Shown here piece by piece: positions 47,144 to 55,460 of a stretch of 64,000 bases of DNA. The notes beneath the pieces were generated by a model. That model ran no database searches. It saw only the letters and a list, made by a program, of their open reading frames with translations, and was not told where the DNA came from. The position numbers and the translations under genes were made by a program. This DNA comes from Kovacikia minuta CCNUW1 (GTDB lineage Bacteria; Cyanobacteriota; Cyanobacteriia; Leptolyngbyales; Leptolyngbyaceae), in the NCBI RefSeq assembly GCF_020091585.1, contig NZ_CP083582.1, positions 434,001-498,000 on the forward strand, given 5' to 3'. Every line of letters begins with the position of its first letter. Within the stretch, counting starts at the first letter, position 1.

Positions 47144-47929
47144 CTACTGCCCACTCTCCCTACTGCCCACGCCCCCTTCTCCTGGGCATCCAGGCTGCCG
47201 TCGCCGTTCCAGATACTCTCCGATGATCTGGTGGTACCGTTCCCGCCCCAAAATGGGATAGTGACCGGGATAAACTGCTTCCACAGGCAATTTCTGGAGG
47301 CGATCGTAGGTCGCAAGGTAGGTTGGGATGTGGCTGCAATGCAGTTCATCCAAGAGTTCTCCGTCGTAGATCACATCACCGGAGAAGAGTTCCCTGGATT
47401 TTGGGTCATACAGGGCAATGCAACCCGGAGAGTGCCCTGGTAGATGCAAGACTTCCAACCCCCGATCGCCCAGATCCAGCACGTCCCCCTCCTGCAAAGT
47501 GTGGGTCGGTTCCGTAGCTTGCAGGGTGTACTGCTCAACGGTAAAGCCCGCATGGGGCAACACCTCGAAATGGTCATCCTGCACCCAACCCTGCTCTGGA
47601 GTGCAGAGGGCTTCGTAGTCATCACCCTGCCTCAAGGCTTCCGCTTCGGCAGCATGAATAGCACGCCGATCGAACTCATGCATCCCACCGGAGTGATCAA
47701 AATGGATGTGGGAAGCGATCGCCAGTAGGGGTTTGTCCAGCAGTGAGGCAATATACTGACGCAAACTGGCAACCCCCAGACCCGTATCAACTAGCAAATC
47801 CTGGGTTTGTCCCTTGATTAACCAGAGATTGGCGCGGTTGTACCAGTAATAGTGAGGTTCAGTGATCAGGTACAGGTCATCGCGAATGCGTTGGGTGGAA
47901 AACCAACTTTGGCAAACTGATTTGGACAT
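47144..47929 (-). CDS. MBL-fold metallo-hydrolase
   Basis: 261 residues. Metal motif HIHFDHSGGM at 74-83 (HxHxDH), further ligands in GHSPGCIALYD and SGDVIYD, and YPGHYPILG near the end: a complete glyoxalase II-like metallo-beta-lactamase fold. Substrate unknown. No signal peptide. It lies between the binding protein (274 bp upstream, with a MITE) and the creatininase gene (66 bp). The C-terminus (residues from about 248, PGEGGVGSRESGQ) reads into repeat DNA. Confidence 0.88.
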   Translation of the reverse strand: MSKSVCQSWFSTQRIRDDLYLITEPHYYWYNRANLWLIKGQTQDLLVDTGLGVASLRQYIASLLDKPLLAIASHIHFDHSGGMHEFDRRAIHAAEAEALRQGDDYEALCTPEQGWVQDDHFEVLPHAGFTVEQYTLQATEPTHTLQEGDVLDLGDRGLEVLHLPGHSPGCIALYDPKSRELFSGDVIYDGELLDELHCSHIPTYLATYDRLQKLPVEAVYPGHYPILGRERYHQIIGEYLERRRQPGCPGEGGVGSRESGQ

Positions 47930-48007
47930 AAAGGGGGGGAAGGTAAGGGAGATGGAGGGTGAGGGATGAGGGATGGAGGATGAGGGATGAAGGATAAAAA
48001 CCTTTTT

Positions 48008-48150
48008 TCATACCCAATTAAATTGAGAATAGGGCAGATGCCTGTAGGGGCGGGTTTAGTCCGTACCGATTCAGCTAAACCAACCATCTCAACAAAACCC
48101 GCCCCTACGATTGTTCGCATTTGCCCAGAAGTTCATTTAAATCGGTATCA
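48008..48150. repeat. 143-bp MITE-like element, copy 2
   Basis: Reverse-complement match to 36436-36578 over the full length with scattered differences. Ends tcatacccaattaaatt and, inverted, atttaaatcggtatca. It splits the riboswitch operon between the binding-protein and MBL genes. Confidence 0.88.
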
Positions 48151-48203
48151 TTACCTCAAAACTCTGTACCACCTAACACCTAACACCTGACACCTGATAA
48201 TTC

Positions 48204-49208
48204 TCAGTTTGTTGATTTGACGATCGAATCGTCGTACAGGGACTCAACCACAAGGGGTTTGGGTACCATTTCGTACTTGTAGGCTGCTTGGGCGGTTAGT
48301 TCCAGGTTACCGATCAGGCTATTGGGATTATCTTTGTTAAATCCAATCGTTTTGTTCCCTTCCAGGTCAAACAACTTTGCGCCTTCTAACTGAGATTTCA
48401 CTTCCTCGCCTGAAACCCCCAATTTTTGTCCCGCAATTTTCAGGGCTTCTGGATCGCTGGCATTTAGCAGTTTCACCGCTTTATCCACAGCCCGGAAATA
48501 GGCTTGCAGATCGGTTTTGCGGGATTGAATCAGCTTGTCACGCGCAACCACCACATCAGCAATCAGGTTCGTGTCTTTGGTGGAAAAAATAACTTCGCCA
48601 CCGCCCTGTTTGGCAGCTTTGGTTAAATAAGGTTCATAGGAAACGGCAATATCCACTTGCTTGGCTGCAAATGCCGCTGCTGCGTCTGCTGCTGCTAAAT
48701 CTTTGATGGAAACATCTTTTTCGGTCAGTCCTGCTTTTTTTAGGTACGCAGCCAGGAGAACTTTTTCAAATAGGATGTTTTCGCGGGCGATCGTCTTGCC
48801 TTTTGCGTCCTGGGGAGACTTGATGTTACGCCCGATGATCCCATCTGAGCCGTTGGAGTAATCAATCAGATAAATCATTTTGATGGAGGGGTCTTTTGCC
48901 ACCATCTGAATCGCATCACCAGAGGTAAACCAGCCCAGGTCAAGTTTGCCTGCCAAAAAAGCGGTAATCTGCTCACTGGCACTCTGGAAAAAGATATCCT
49001 GAACATCCAGTTTCTCGTCTTTAAAGAAATTCTTGCCAACTGCAACATGGTGCCCTGAATAGCCAATCCAATTGTTTGTTGCCGAAACAAGGGGCTGAGC
49101 TTGAGGTGAGTTGGTAGCGCTGGGTTGCTGGGAAGAACACGCAACCACAAGCACAAGAGATACCAGCGCTAACGAAATTGAGCGCCAGACAGAAGAGAGT
49201 TTGAACAT
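48204..49208 (-). CDS. ABC transporter substrate-binding lipoprotein (guanidine operon)
   Basis: 334 residues. Lipobox LVVACSS at about residue 24, then NMT1/SsuA-type bilobed domain: ATNNWIGYSGHHVAVGKNFF, GKLDLGWFTSGDAIQMV and KGKTIARENILFEKVLLAAYL. Periplasmic capture of a small nitrogen compound; guanidine by context. Intact. 103 bp downstream of the ATPase gene. Confidence 0.87.
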   Translation of the reverse strand: MFKLSSVWRSISLALVSLVLVVACSSQQPSATNSPQAQPLVSATNNWIGYSGHHVAVGKNFFKDEKLDVQDIFFQSASEQITAFLAGKLDLGWFTSGDAIQMVAKDPSIKMIYLIDYSNGSDGIIGRNIKSPQDAKGKTIARENILFEKVLLAAYLKKAGLTEKDVSIKDLAAADAAAAFAAKQVDIAVSYEPYLTKAAKQGGGEVIFSTKDTNLIADVVVARDKLIQSRKTDLQAYFRAVDKAVKLLNASDPEALKIAGQKLGVSGEEVKSQLEGAKLFDLEGNKTIGFNKDNPNSLIGNLELTAQAAYKYEMVPKPLVVESLYDDSIVKSTN

Positions 49209-49311
49209 AAGGTAGGGTGTCTCAGAAAATGAATAGAGTATTGAGGAAGGGACAATAGTTATTAGTTGTTAGTTGTTAGTTATCAGTTGTTCACTGTTCA
49301 CTGTTCACTGT

Positions 49312-50163
49312 TTAAACAGCGCTTATATCACCTCGCAAATCATGAATGACCTGACGTTTAATCTCCACAAACTCAGGTGAGAGCTTAATTTCCAGTTCTC
49401 GATGTTTGGGTAAGCGAATCGAGATCTCTGAGTGGATTTGTCCCGGTCGGGAACTCATCACGTAGACCCGCTGCGATAGGTAGATGGCTTCTTCAACATC
49501 GTGGGTAATCATCAGAATCGTTACATGGGTTTGCTCCCAAAGTTCCAGCAAAAATTGCTGCATTTGCTCCTTCGTTTGAGCATCTAATGCACCAAAAGGT
49601 TCGTCCATCAGCAAAACGGCAGGTTCATTTGCCAGGGCACGGGCGATCGCCACGCGCTGCTTCATCCCTCCCGATAGCTGCTTTGGGTAAGCATCCGCAA
49701 ACTGGGATAACTTGACCACATTCAAAAAATAATGCACCCGTTCTTTTTGTTCCGCCTTTGGTATTTTGCGGAGTTGCAACCCAAAGGCAACGTTTTGAGC
49801 CACCGTCAACCAGGGGTAGAGGGTATACCCCTGAAACACCATGCCCCGATCGGACCCAGGTCGCCCCGTGACAGACTGACCATCCACCCATACCTCTCCG
49901 GTAGAAGGCGAAACCAGACCCGCGATGATATTGAGCAGGGTAGACTTGCCACACCCGGATGCCCCAACCAGACAAACAAACTCCCTGGGATGAATTTGCA
50001 GGTTGATGTCTTCCAACACCACCAGCTTTCTGCCCTGCACTGGGTAGTGTTTGAACACATTCTGCACCTTCAGTTTTGCCGCACTCAGGGATGGTTCATC
50101 TGATTCATTTAATTGGGTCGAATCCTCTCGCATGGGTTGGGTTACAGGGCAGGTATTGGACAT
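49312..50163 (-). CDS. ABC transporter ATPase (guanidine operon)
   Basis: 283 residues, NrtD/SsuB/TauB type. Walker A GASGCGKSTLLNIIAG, Q-loop MVFQGYTLYPWLTV, signature LSGGMKQRVAIARAL, Walker B LLMDEPFGALD and switch His in MITHDVEEA. An extra N-terminal tail of about 30 residues precedes the domain. Close paralogue of the frameshifted ATPase at 33254. Energises guanidine-operon import by context. Confidence 0.92.
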   Translation of the reverse strand: MSNTCPVTQPMREDSTQLNESDEPSLSAAKLKVQNVFKHYPVQGRKLVVLEDINLQIHPREFVCLVGASGCGKSTLLNIIAGLVSPSTGEVWVDGQSVTGRPGSDRGMVFQGYTLYPWLTVAQNVAFGLQLRKIPKAEQKERVHYFLNVVKLSQFADAYPKQLSGGMKQRVAIARALANEPAVLLMDEPFGALDAQTKEQMQQFLLELWEQTHVTILMITHDVEEAIYLSQRVYVMSSRPGQIHSEISIRLPKHRELEIKLSPEFVEIKRQVIHDLRGDISAV

Positions 50164-50253
50164 GGATGGGGAGAATGAAGAATTGAGAATGAAGAATTGA
50201 AAATTGAGAATGAAGAATTGGGGATTGATCCTGGCTGCTACGCCTGCCCCTCC

Positions 50254-50967
50254 TTAACTCCGTAAACTTTCCATCGGGTGCGCCTCTGGATGTCGCTTCG
50301 CAGAGACATGGGATGCAACCCAGTTAAACCAGGCGTCCAGCCCTTCCCCTGTTTTGGCAGAGACGCGAATGATGGTGACGGTTGGATTAATTTGGCGAAT
50401 GTTGGTTTCAATCTGGTTTAGATCAACATCCACGTGGGGAGCCAGGTCAGTTTTGGTAATCAGCAGACAATTCGCCTCGCGGAACATGATCGGATACTTC
50501 AGGGGCTTATCTTCGCCTTCGGTCACGCTGAGAAGGGCAACTTTGGCGTGTTCACCAACTTCAAATTCTGCCGGGCAGACGAGATTGCCCACATTCTCCA
50601 CCAGCACCAGATCAAAGCTGGTGGGATCGTACTCATGCTCCAGGCGATGAATACCCCCCGCAACCATTTTGGAGTCGAGATGGCACGATCGCCCAGTGTT
50701 AATGGCAATCACAGGAACCCCATACTGGCGCAGGCGATCGGCGTCCAGTTCCGTGGTCATGTCGCCTTCAATCACAGCAATCTTGAACCTGTGGCTTAAG
50801 GATGCGAGGGTTTTTTCCAAGAGAGCCGTTTTTCCGGCTCCCGGACTGCTCATGATGTTGAAGCAGGTAATGCCCCATTGATCAAAATGGGCACGGTTGT
50901 GATCGGCCCCTGCCTGGTTGGCATGAAGCAGGTTGATTCCAAGGGCAGCATCGAAGGTTTGGTGCAT
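50254..50967 (-). CDS. HypB-like nickel GTPase (GhaB-type chaperone)
   Basis: 237 residues. HypB fold: Walker [17 protein letters not shown] (40-47), [17 protein letters not shown], the metal-site [13 protein letters not shown] with Cys-His, [19 protein letters not shown], and [14 protein letters not shown]. The His-rich nickel store seen in many HypB N-termini is absent. No hydrogenase genes are near; it lies with a HypA-like gene directly after the guanidine hydrolase gene, the arrangement known for GhaA/GhaB, which load Ni2+ into GdmH. I therefore read it as the GdmH maturation GTPase. Confidence 0.93.
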   Translation of the reverse strand: MHQTFDAALGINLLHANQAGADHNRAHFDQWGITCFNIMSSPGAGKTALLEKTLASLSHRFKIAVIEGDMTTELDADRLRQYGVPVIAINTGRSCHLDSKMVAGGIHRLEHEYDPTSFDLVLVENVGNLVCPAEFEVGEHAKVALLSVTEGEDKPLKYPIMFREANCLLITKTDLAPHVDVDLNQIETNIRQINPTVTIIRVSAKTGEGLDAWFNWVASHVSAKRHPEAHPMESLRS

Positions 50968-50999
50968 AGGGTAGGTGTCAGGTGGTAGGTGTCAGGTGG

Positions 51000-51155
51000 T
51001 AGGTGTCAGGTGGTAGGTAGAAGTGCGGGGGTGAGACAGTGAACAGTGAACAGTCTCCAGAGAACAACCTGATAACTGATAACCGTTCACTGATAACTGA
51101 TAACCGTTCACTGATAACTGATAACTGTTCACTGGTAACTGATAACTGTTCACTG
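51000..51155. repeat. Tandem 21-bp repeat between hypB- and hypA-like genes
   Basis: Four units of 21 bp (ctgataactgataaccgttca and variants) at 51069-51152, preceded by three 'caggtggtaggtgt' units near 50980-51020. Confidence 0.85.
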
Positions 51156-51166
51156 GTAACTACCAC

Positions 51167-51538
51167 CTACCACCTACCACCTACTCCCTCTTTCACGTAT
51201 TCAATCCGATCGATCTTCAGTTCCCGCCCAGAGCGGATGTCATCCATCGGCGAGCGACAGTGGGGGCAGGCATATTGGATGCCAATTTCAGGGCGATAGT
51301 CCTGCTGGCATTGGTGGCAAAAGGCGATCAGGGGGGTTTCCTGAATTTCCAGGGCGGCTCCTTCCAGAAAGGTGCCACGAGTCTGCACTTCAAACGCAAA
51401 TTGAAGACTGACAGGCTCCACACAGGTAAATTGCCCCACAATCAGGTGAACCCTGGCAATCTGAGGGCGATCGGGTTGCTCTTCCCACCAGTTACGGATG
51501 GTCAGAATCAACGCCTTGGTCATGTCAGTTTCGTGCAT
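51167..51538 (-). CDS. HypA-like nickel chaperone (GhaA-type)
   Basis: 123 residues from ATG 51538. Begins MHE, the nickel-binding start of HypA, and carries a zinc site of two CxxC pairs (FCHQC and ACPHC). PVSLQFAFEVQTRGTFLEGAALE is a HypA stretch. The reading frame extends 25 codons upstream into repeat DNA, which is why the MHE start was chosen. Partner of the HypB-like GTPase; in this setting it should deliver nickel to the guanidine hydrolase, not to a hydrogenase. Confidence 0.92.
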   Translation of the reverse strand: MHETDMTKALILTIRNWWEEQPDRPQIARVHLIVGQFTCVEPVSLQFAFEVQTRGTFLEGAALEIQETPLIAFCHQCQQDYRPEIGIQYACPHCRSPMDDIRSGRELKIDRIEYVKEGVGGRW

Positions 51539-51638
51539 AGGTGGGGAATGGGGAGTAGGGAGTGGGGAATCGGGAAAACCAAATAAACCAATGACCAATG
51601 ACCAATCTCCCAACTCAAAACTTAAAACTCAAAACTCT

Positions 51639-52832
51639 CTAAGTCCAAGCTTCGTCAACATTCATGTTGGCTTCTGCATGAATATAGGCGGGCTTTTCTC
51701 TGCGGGGAAGTTGTCCTGAGACAACCAGATGCGCCATCGTGTCGCAGACAATGCGGGTTGCCATCAGCGCGGTCATATCGCTGACGTCGTAGGGTGGGGA
51801 AACTTCTACGACTTCAATGCCGCAGACGGGCGCACGCTGGATGATTTTACCCAGAAGACTGAGGGCTTCACGGGGTAGCAAGCCACCGGGTTCGGGCCAG
51901 CCTGTGCCAATGACGAAGCCCGCGTCGATCACATCAATGTCGAAGCTGATCCAAACGCAGTCGGTACCATCCAATGCCCGCTCCAGGGCAAAATCAGCAG
52001 CAGCATCCAGTCCGCCTTCGACAATATCGGTGACGGTCAGGATGTTGGTCATTCGTTCGCGGCAAACTTTGACACCCTGACGGGGCACCTGCCAGCCCCC
52101 GATGCCAAGCTGCACCAAATTTTTTGCGGGCGCGTTTGCCATGTTGGTGGCGTGGAACCAGGGGCAGGTGTGCATCCGTTCATCCAGGTCGGTTTCCTGG
52201 GTGTCGGCGTGGCGATCGAAGTGAATAATCCCAACTTTCTTATCGCCTAAATGACGACAAATTCCACGCACGGTGGGAAATCCGATCGAGTGATCGCCAC
52301 CAAGAAGGATAGGAAAAGCACCGGAGGCAAAAACGTGGGCAACGCCTTTGGAAATCTGGTCAAAGGATTTCTCGTTATTTGCGGGAATCGTAAAGATATC
52401 CCCCACATCACAAAGGGTGATCTGTTCGCGCAGATCAACCCCCAGTTCAAAGTTATAGGGAGTGTAGAGGGCAGAAATTCGCCGAATCCCCTGAGGACCA
52501 AAGCGGGTACCAGGGCGGTAGGTCGTACCAGAGTCGTGGGGCACCCCCACGATCGCCACGTCATACTCACCGACTCTCCGCACATCCTCCAAATAGGGCG
52601 CTTTTAGAAAGGTATTAATTCCAGCGTAGTGGGGTAGTTCACCACGGGAGAAGGTGGGAATGGAGCGATCACGAATACTTGCCGCCGCTTCCAACCCATA
52701 TTCCAATCCCTGGTTTACCTCCTGTTGCCAGCCCGTTAAGGGTAGACGGGCTTCCCGTTCGAGCGCACGATTTGCCTCGCTAGAAGGCTGGGGCGTGGAA
52801 TCGGGACTTTGAAACAGTGGATTGTCGGTCAT
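51639..52832 (-). CDS. gdmH: Guanidine hydrolase, GdmH type (agmatinase-like fold)
   Basis: Hydrolyses guanidine to urea and ammonia with a dinuclear Ni site, by homology to Synechocystis Sll1077 (long annotated as agmatinase). 397 residues from ATG 52832 (MTDNPLFQSP). Ureohydrolase metal motifs: GGDHS (178-182), HFDRHADTQ (204-212, in place of the usual DAHxD) and SFDIDVID (296-303). The DRHxDTQ..DERMHTCPWFHATN segment and GTGWPEPGG match what I remember of the GdmH group and differ from arginase and agmatinase. A long N-terminal arm (about 85 residues) is also as in GdmH. First gene after the guanidine-I riboswitch. Confidence 0.92.
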   Translation of the reverse strand: MTDNPLFQSPDSTPQPSSEANRALEREARLPLTGWQQEVNQGLEYGLEAAASIRDRSIPTFSRGELPHYAGINTFLKAPYLEDVRRVGEYDVAIVGVPHDSGTTYRPGTRFGPQGIRRISALYTPYNFELGVDLREQITLCDVGDIFTIPANNEKSFDQISKGVAHVFASGAFPILLGGDHSIGFPTVRGICRHLGDKKVGIIHFDRHADTQETDLDERMHTCPWFHATNMANAPAKNLVQLGIGGWQVPRQGVKVCRERMTNILTVTDIVEGGLDAAADFALERALDGTDCVWISFDIDVIDAGFVIGTGWPEPGGLLPREALSLLGKIIQRAPVCGIEVVEVSPPYDVSDMTALMATRIVCDTMAHLVVSGQLPRREKPAYIHAEANMNVDEAWT

Positions 52833-52965
52833 AGTGATGTCGATGCAGAACAAGGTACAGGACTGATGCAGTTTGCCAAAAACCTGGCGGTTTAAGCGTC
52901 GATGTGGGCATGCGATGCAATTGTGGGTTAAAACCTCCAGGGTTGGCGTAAGCCTAAGGTCGTTG

Positions 52966-53030
52966 AATTAGAAAAGCCCAGAAGAGTGCAACCATTGCCA
53001 TCCAGTTGCTATCTCCTCCCGGGCTTTTCT
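52966..53030 (-). terminator. Riboswitch expression-platform terminator
   Basis: In RNA sense, agaaaagccc and ttgcaac-side sequence at 53030-53005 pair with gttgcactcttctgggctttt at 52992-52971 through a long, slightly bulged stem, ending in ggcttttct. The 5' arm reuses the 3' part of the aptamer (aaaagcccggg), so aptamer folding and terminator folding exclude each other. Confidence 0.88.
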
Positions 53031-53140
53031 CCCGCCGTGTAGCTGTCAGGGTTTCTAACGAAAGAAATCTCGATTACTCGATCAACAGCTTGCTTCTCTC
53101 GGACCAGACACCCAAAAATCCTGAGCCGGAACCCTAGAAG
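53013..53140 (-). promoter_or_regulatory. Guanidine-I (ykkC) riboswitch
   Basis: Minus-strand RNA contains the conserved ykkC blocks in order: cttctagggttccgg (53140-53127 region), ggtccgagagaagc (53105-53092) and acacggcgggagaaaagccc then gggagg (53039-53014). Spacing and order match the guanidine-I class. It is followed by an overlapping terminator, the layout of an ON switch that allows transcription when guanidine is bound. A CATAAT at 53148-53153 (read on the minus strand) could be the -10 box just upstream. It controls the ten-gene run down to 43101. Confidence 0.96.
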
Positions 53141-53411
53141 CGTATGATTATGTTGGAAAACCTATGCCAGAAATAGAGTTATCAAGAAATGCAGGCATCG
53201 TATGTATCAAAATTAACAATTTCCGAAATGGAGTCAAAAGTCTAGAGTCAAAAGTCTGGAGTCAAAAGTCTGGAGACAGAGGGAGACAGAAGGAGACAGC
53301 CATTCTAGATTCTGGCCCCTGGATTCTATCCAGGACAGCAATGTCTCCAGTGCCACCCCATCCGCCTCGGAACCGCTATAAGATAGATAACAATTCTGGT
53401 TTGATACTTCC

Positions 53412-53822
53412 ATGACTTCAGTTTCTAACCCTCGCCGATCGATTCAGTATCCCAGCCAGACAATGAAACGGGCAGAGCGGGCAATGCGGTGCGCTCCGTT
53501 TCAGTTAAAGCTATTTGTCACAATGGTGCATCAAAGTGTGTCTTTGCAGGCGATCGCGGGTAAGTCCGGAGTTCAAAACGATTACACCACCAGACCCCTA
53601 TCAGAATTGACGGCAGAAAATGAACTGTTATGGTTAATTCAGGTCGGGCTGTTACGGCGAGAGGTTGATGGTCAAGGATTGACCGACAGTTTCCGGGTGA
53701 CGCCCTTGGGCCGCCAACTAGTACAGAACTGGCAAGATAGGGGAAGCATCACACAATCTGCACCTGCATTTCGCGATCGCCTTTATAATTCACTCAATCG
53801 CTGGCTACGACTGCCCTTATAG
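53412..53822 (+). CDS. Conserved cyanobacterial protein, possibly Npun_F0494 family
   Basis: 136 residues, no signal or membrane segment. Core MKRAERAMRCAPFQLKLFVT and SLQAIAGKSGVQNDYTTRPL, then LLWLIQVGLLRREVDGQGLTDSFRVTPLGRQL, which looks like a winged-helix fold. I associate it with the Npun_F0494 family from memory only. Could be a small DNA-binding protein. Divergent from the riboswitch operon; possible promoter sharing. Confidence 0.7.
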   Translation: MTSVSNPRRSIQYPSQTMKRAERAMRCAPFQLKLFVTMVHQSVSLQAIAGKSGVQNDYTTRPLSELTAENELLWLIQVGLLRREVDGQGLTDSFRVTPLGRQLVQNWQDRGSITQSAPAFRDRLYNSLNRWLRLPL

Positions 53823-53967
53823 GGAAGGGATGGGGGGTGAGGGATGAGGGATAAATTAGAGCAGACTCATGCTAATGTTCCACCTCTTTTAATTGAACAC
53901 AATTTAATGATTGTTTCATCCCCCATCTCCCATCCTTCATCCTTCATTCTTTCTCATGGGGGTTTCA

Positions 53968-55443
53968 ATGAAAGCCATTATGGTAGTGGGAACCACATCC
54001 CACGCTGGAAAATCACTGGTGACAACCGCCATCTGCCGAATTCTCAGTCGGCGGGGTTGGCGGGTGGCTCCCTTTAAGGGACAAAACATGGCACTCAATG
54101 CCTATGTCACTCCCAATGGCGGAGAAATTGGTCATGCTCAGGCAGTGCAAGCCTGGGCAGCGGGGGTGATGCCGATGGTGGAAATGAACCCGATTTTGCT
54201 GAAGCCGCAGGGGGATATGACCTCCCAGGTGATCCTGAAGGGCAGAGCCGTAGGTAAGGTGGGAGCAGCGGAGTATTACGAGCAGTTTTTTGAACCCGGT
54301 TGGCAGGCGATCGAGGAGTCCCTGCGTCTTCTCAGCCAGGAGTTTGATTTGCTGGTGTGCGAAGGAGCGGGTAGCCCGGCAGAAATCAATCTGAAACACC
54401 GGGATCTGACCAACATGCGGATCGCCAAGTACCTGGAAGCACCAACGTTACTGGTGGTGGATATTGACCGGGGGGGTGCCTTTGCCCATGTTGTGGGCAC
54501 CCTGGAACTCCTGGAGCCAGATGAACGGGCACTGATTAAGGGGATTGTGATTAATAAATTCCGGGGGCAGCGATCGCTGCTACAGTCGGGGATCGATTGG
54601 CTACAGGAGCGGACGGGCATTCCGGTTGTCGGTGTCATTCCCTGGCTCGATCAGGCATTTCCAGCCGAAGATTCCCTCAGCTTGTTAGAACCCCGCGCCA
54701 ATGCCTCTACCGGAGATCTCAACATCGCGGTCATTCGCCTGCCAAGAATTTCTAACTTCACGGATTTTGATCCCCTGGAAGCTGAAACCACAGTTTCCGT
54801 CAAATACATCAACCCCAAACAATCCCTGGGACATCCCGATGCGGTGATTATTCCTGGCTCCAAAACCACGATCGCAGACCTGATTATTCTGCACAAAACG
54901 GGGATGGCAGAGGAAATTCATAATTATGTAGCAGCCGGAGGCACAGTTTTGGGCATTTGCGGTGGCTATCAAATGCTGGGCAAAATTCTGGCTGACCCAG
55001 AAGGAATTGAAGGTCAGGAAGGGCGGTATAAGGGGCTGGGCTTACTCCCACTTAAAACCGTGATTGCAGGGCAAAAAGTCGCCCGTCAGCGTCTGGTCAC
55101 TTCCAACTTTCCCCAGGAAGGGTTGCCTGTCGGTGGCTACGAAATTCACCAGGGCAGAACGCGCCTGCTTGAAGCCGAGGAAAACAACACCAAACCCCTG
55201 TTTGATGATGCCAATTTGGGCCTGGTGGATGAGAGCCTGTCGGTCTGGGGAACCTACCTCCACGGCATTTTCGATAATGGTCCCTGGCGACGTGCCTGGC
55301 TCAACCGCCTGCGTCAGCAACGTGGACTCAAATCCCTGCCTACGGGTGTCGCCAACTACCGCGAACAGCGAGAACTTTTGCTCAACAATCTGGCAGACGC
55401 GATCGAACCTCACCTGGATTTAAAGACCGTCTTGCCATCTTAG
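53968..55443 (+). CDS. cobQ: Cobyric acid synthase
   Basis: Glutamine-dependent amidation of adenosylcobyrinic a,c-diamide at four carboxylates in B12 synthesis. 491 residues from ATG 53968 (MKAIMVVGTTSHAGKSL), preceded by another in-frame ATG at 53956. N-terminal P-loop-like ATPase domain (TSHAGKS), then a class I glutamine amidotransferase with Cys in VLGICGGYQMLG and catalytic His in WGTYLHGIFDN. CobQ-typical FKGQNMALNAYVTPNGGEIG and GAGSPAEINL are present. No other cob genes nearby. Confidence 0.96.
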   Translation: MKAIMVVGTTSHAGKSLVTTAICRILSRRGWRVAPFKGQNMALNAYVTPNGGEIGHAQAVQAWAAGVMPMVEMNPILLKPQGDMTSQVILKGRAVGKVGAAEYYEQFFEPGWQAIEESLRLLSQEFDLLVCEGAGSPAEINLKHRDLTNMRIAKYLEAPTLLVVDIDRGGAFAHVVGTLELLEPDERALIKGIVINKFRGQRSLLQSGIDWLQERTGIPVVGVIPWLDQAFPAEDSLSLLEPRANASTGDLNIAVIRLPRISNFTDFDPLEAETTVSVKYINPKQSLGHPDAVIIPGSKTTIADLIILHKTGMAEEIHNYVAAGGTVLGICGGYQMLGKILADPEGIEGQEGRYKGLGLLPLKTVIAGQKVARQRLVTSNFPQEGLPVGGYEIHQGRTRLLEAEENNTKPLFDDANLGLVDESLSVWGTYLHGIFDNGPWRRAWLNRLRQQRGLKSLPTGVANYREQRELLLNNLADAIEPHLDLKTVLPS

Positions 55444-55460
55444 AGGAATGATTCTGGTAA

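Larger units (their letters stand above)
52833..53411. other. Divergent regulatory region of gdmH and the 53412 gene
   Basis: 579 bp. From right to left: a short frame at 53164-53415 that overlaps repeats of 'gtcaaaagtctggagt' (53230-53275), the guanidine-I riboswitch, its terminator, and about 130 bp of leader before gdmH. No other gene seen. Confidence 0.8.

Noticed and set aside
50254-51538. Hydrogenase maturation operon
   Set aside because: No hydrogenase subunits or hypCDEF nearby; context is guanidine hydrolysis.
51639-52832. Agmatinase or arginase
   Set aside because: Metal-site sequence HFDRHADTQ and riboswitch context point to guanidine hydrolase.
53164-53415. 83-codon frame beside the riboswitch
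   Set aside because: Built largely of 'gtcaaaagtctggagt' repeats and overlaps the probable promoters.
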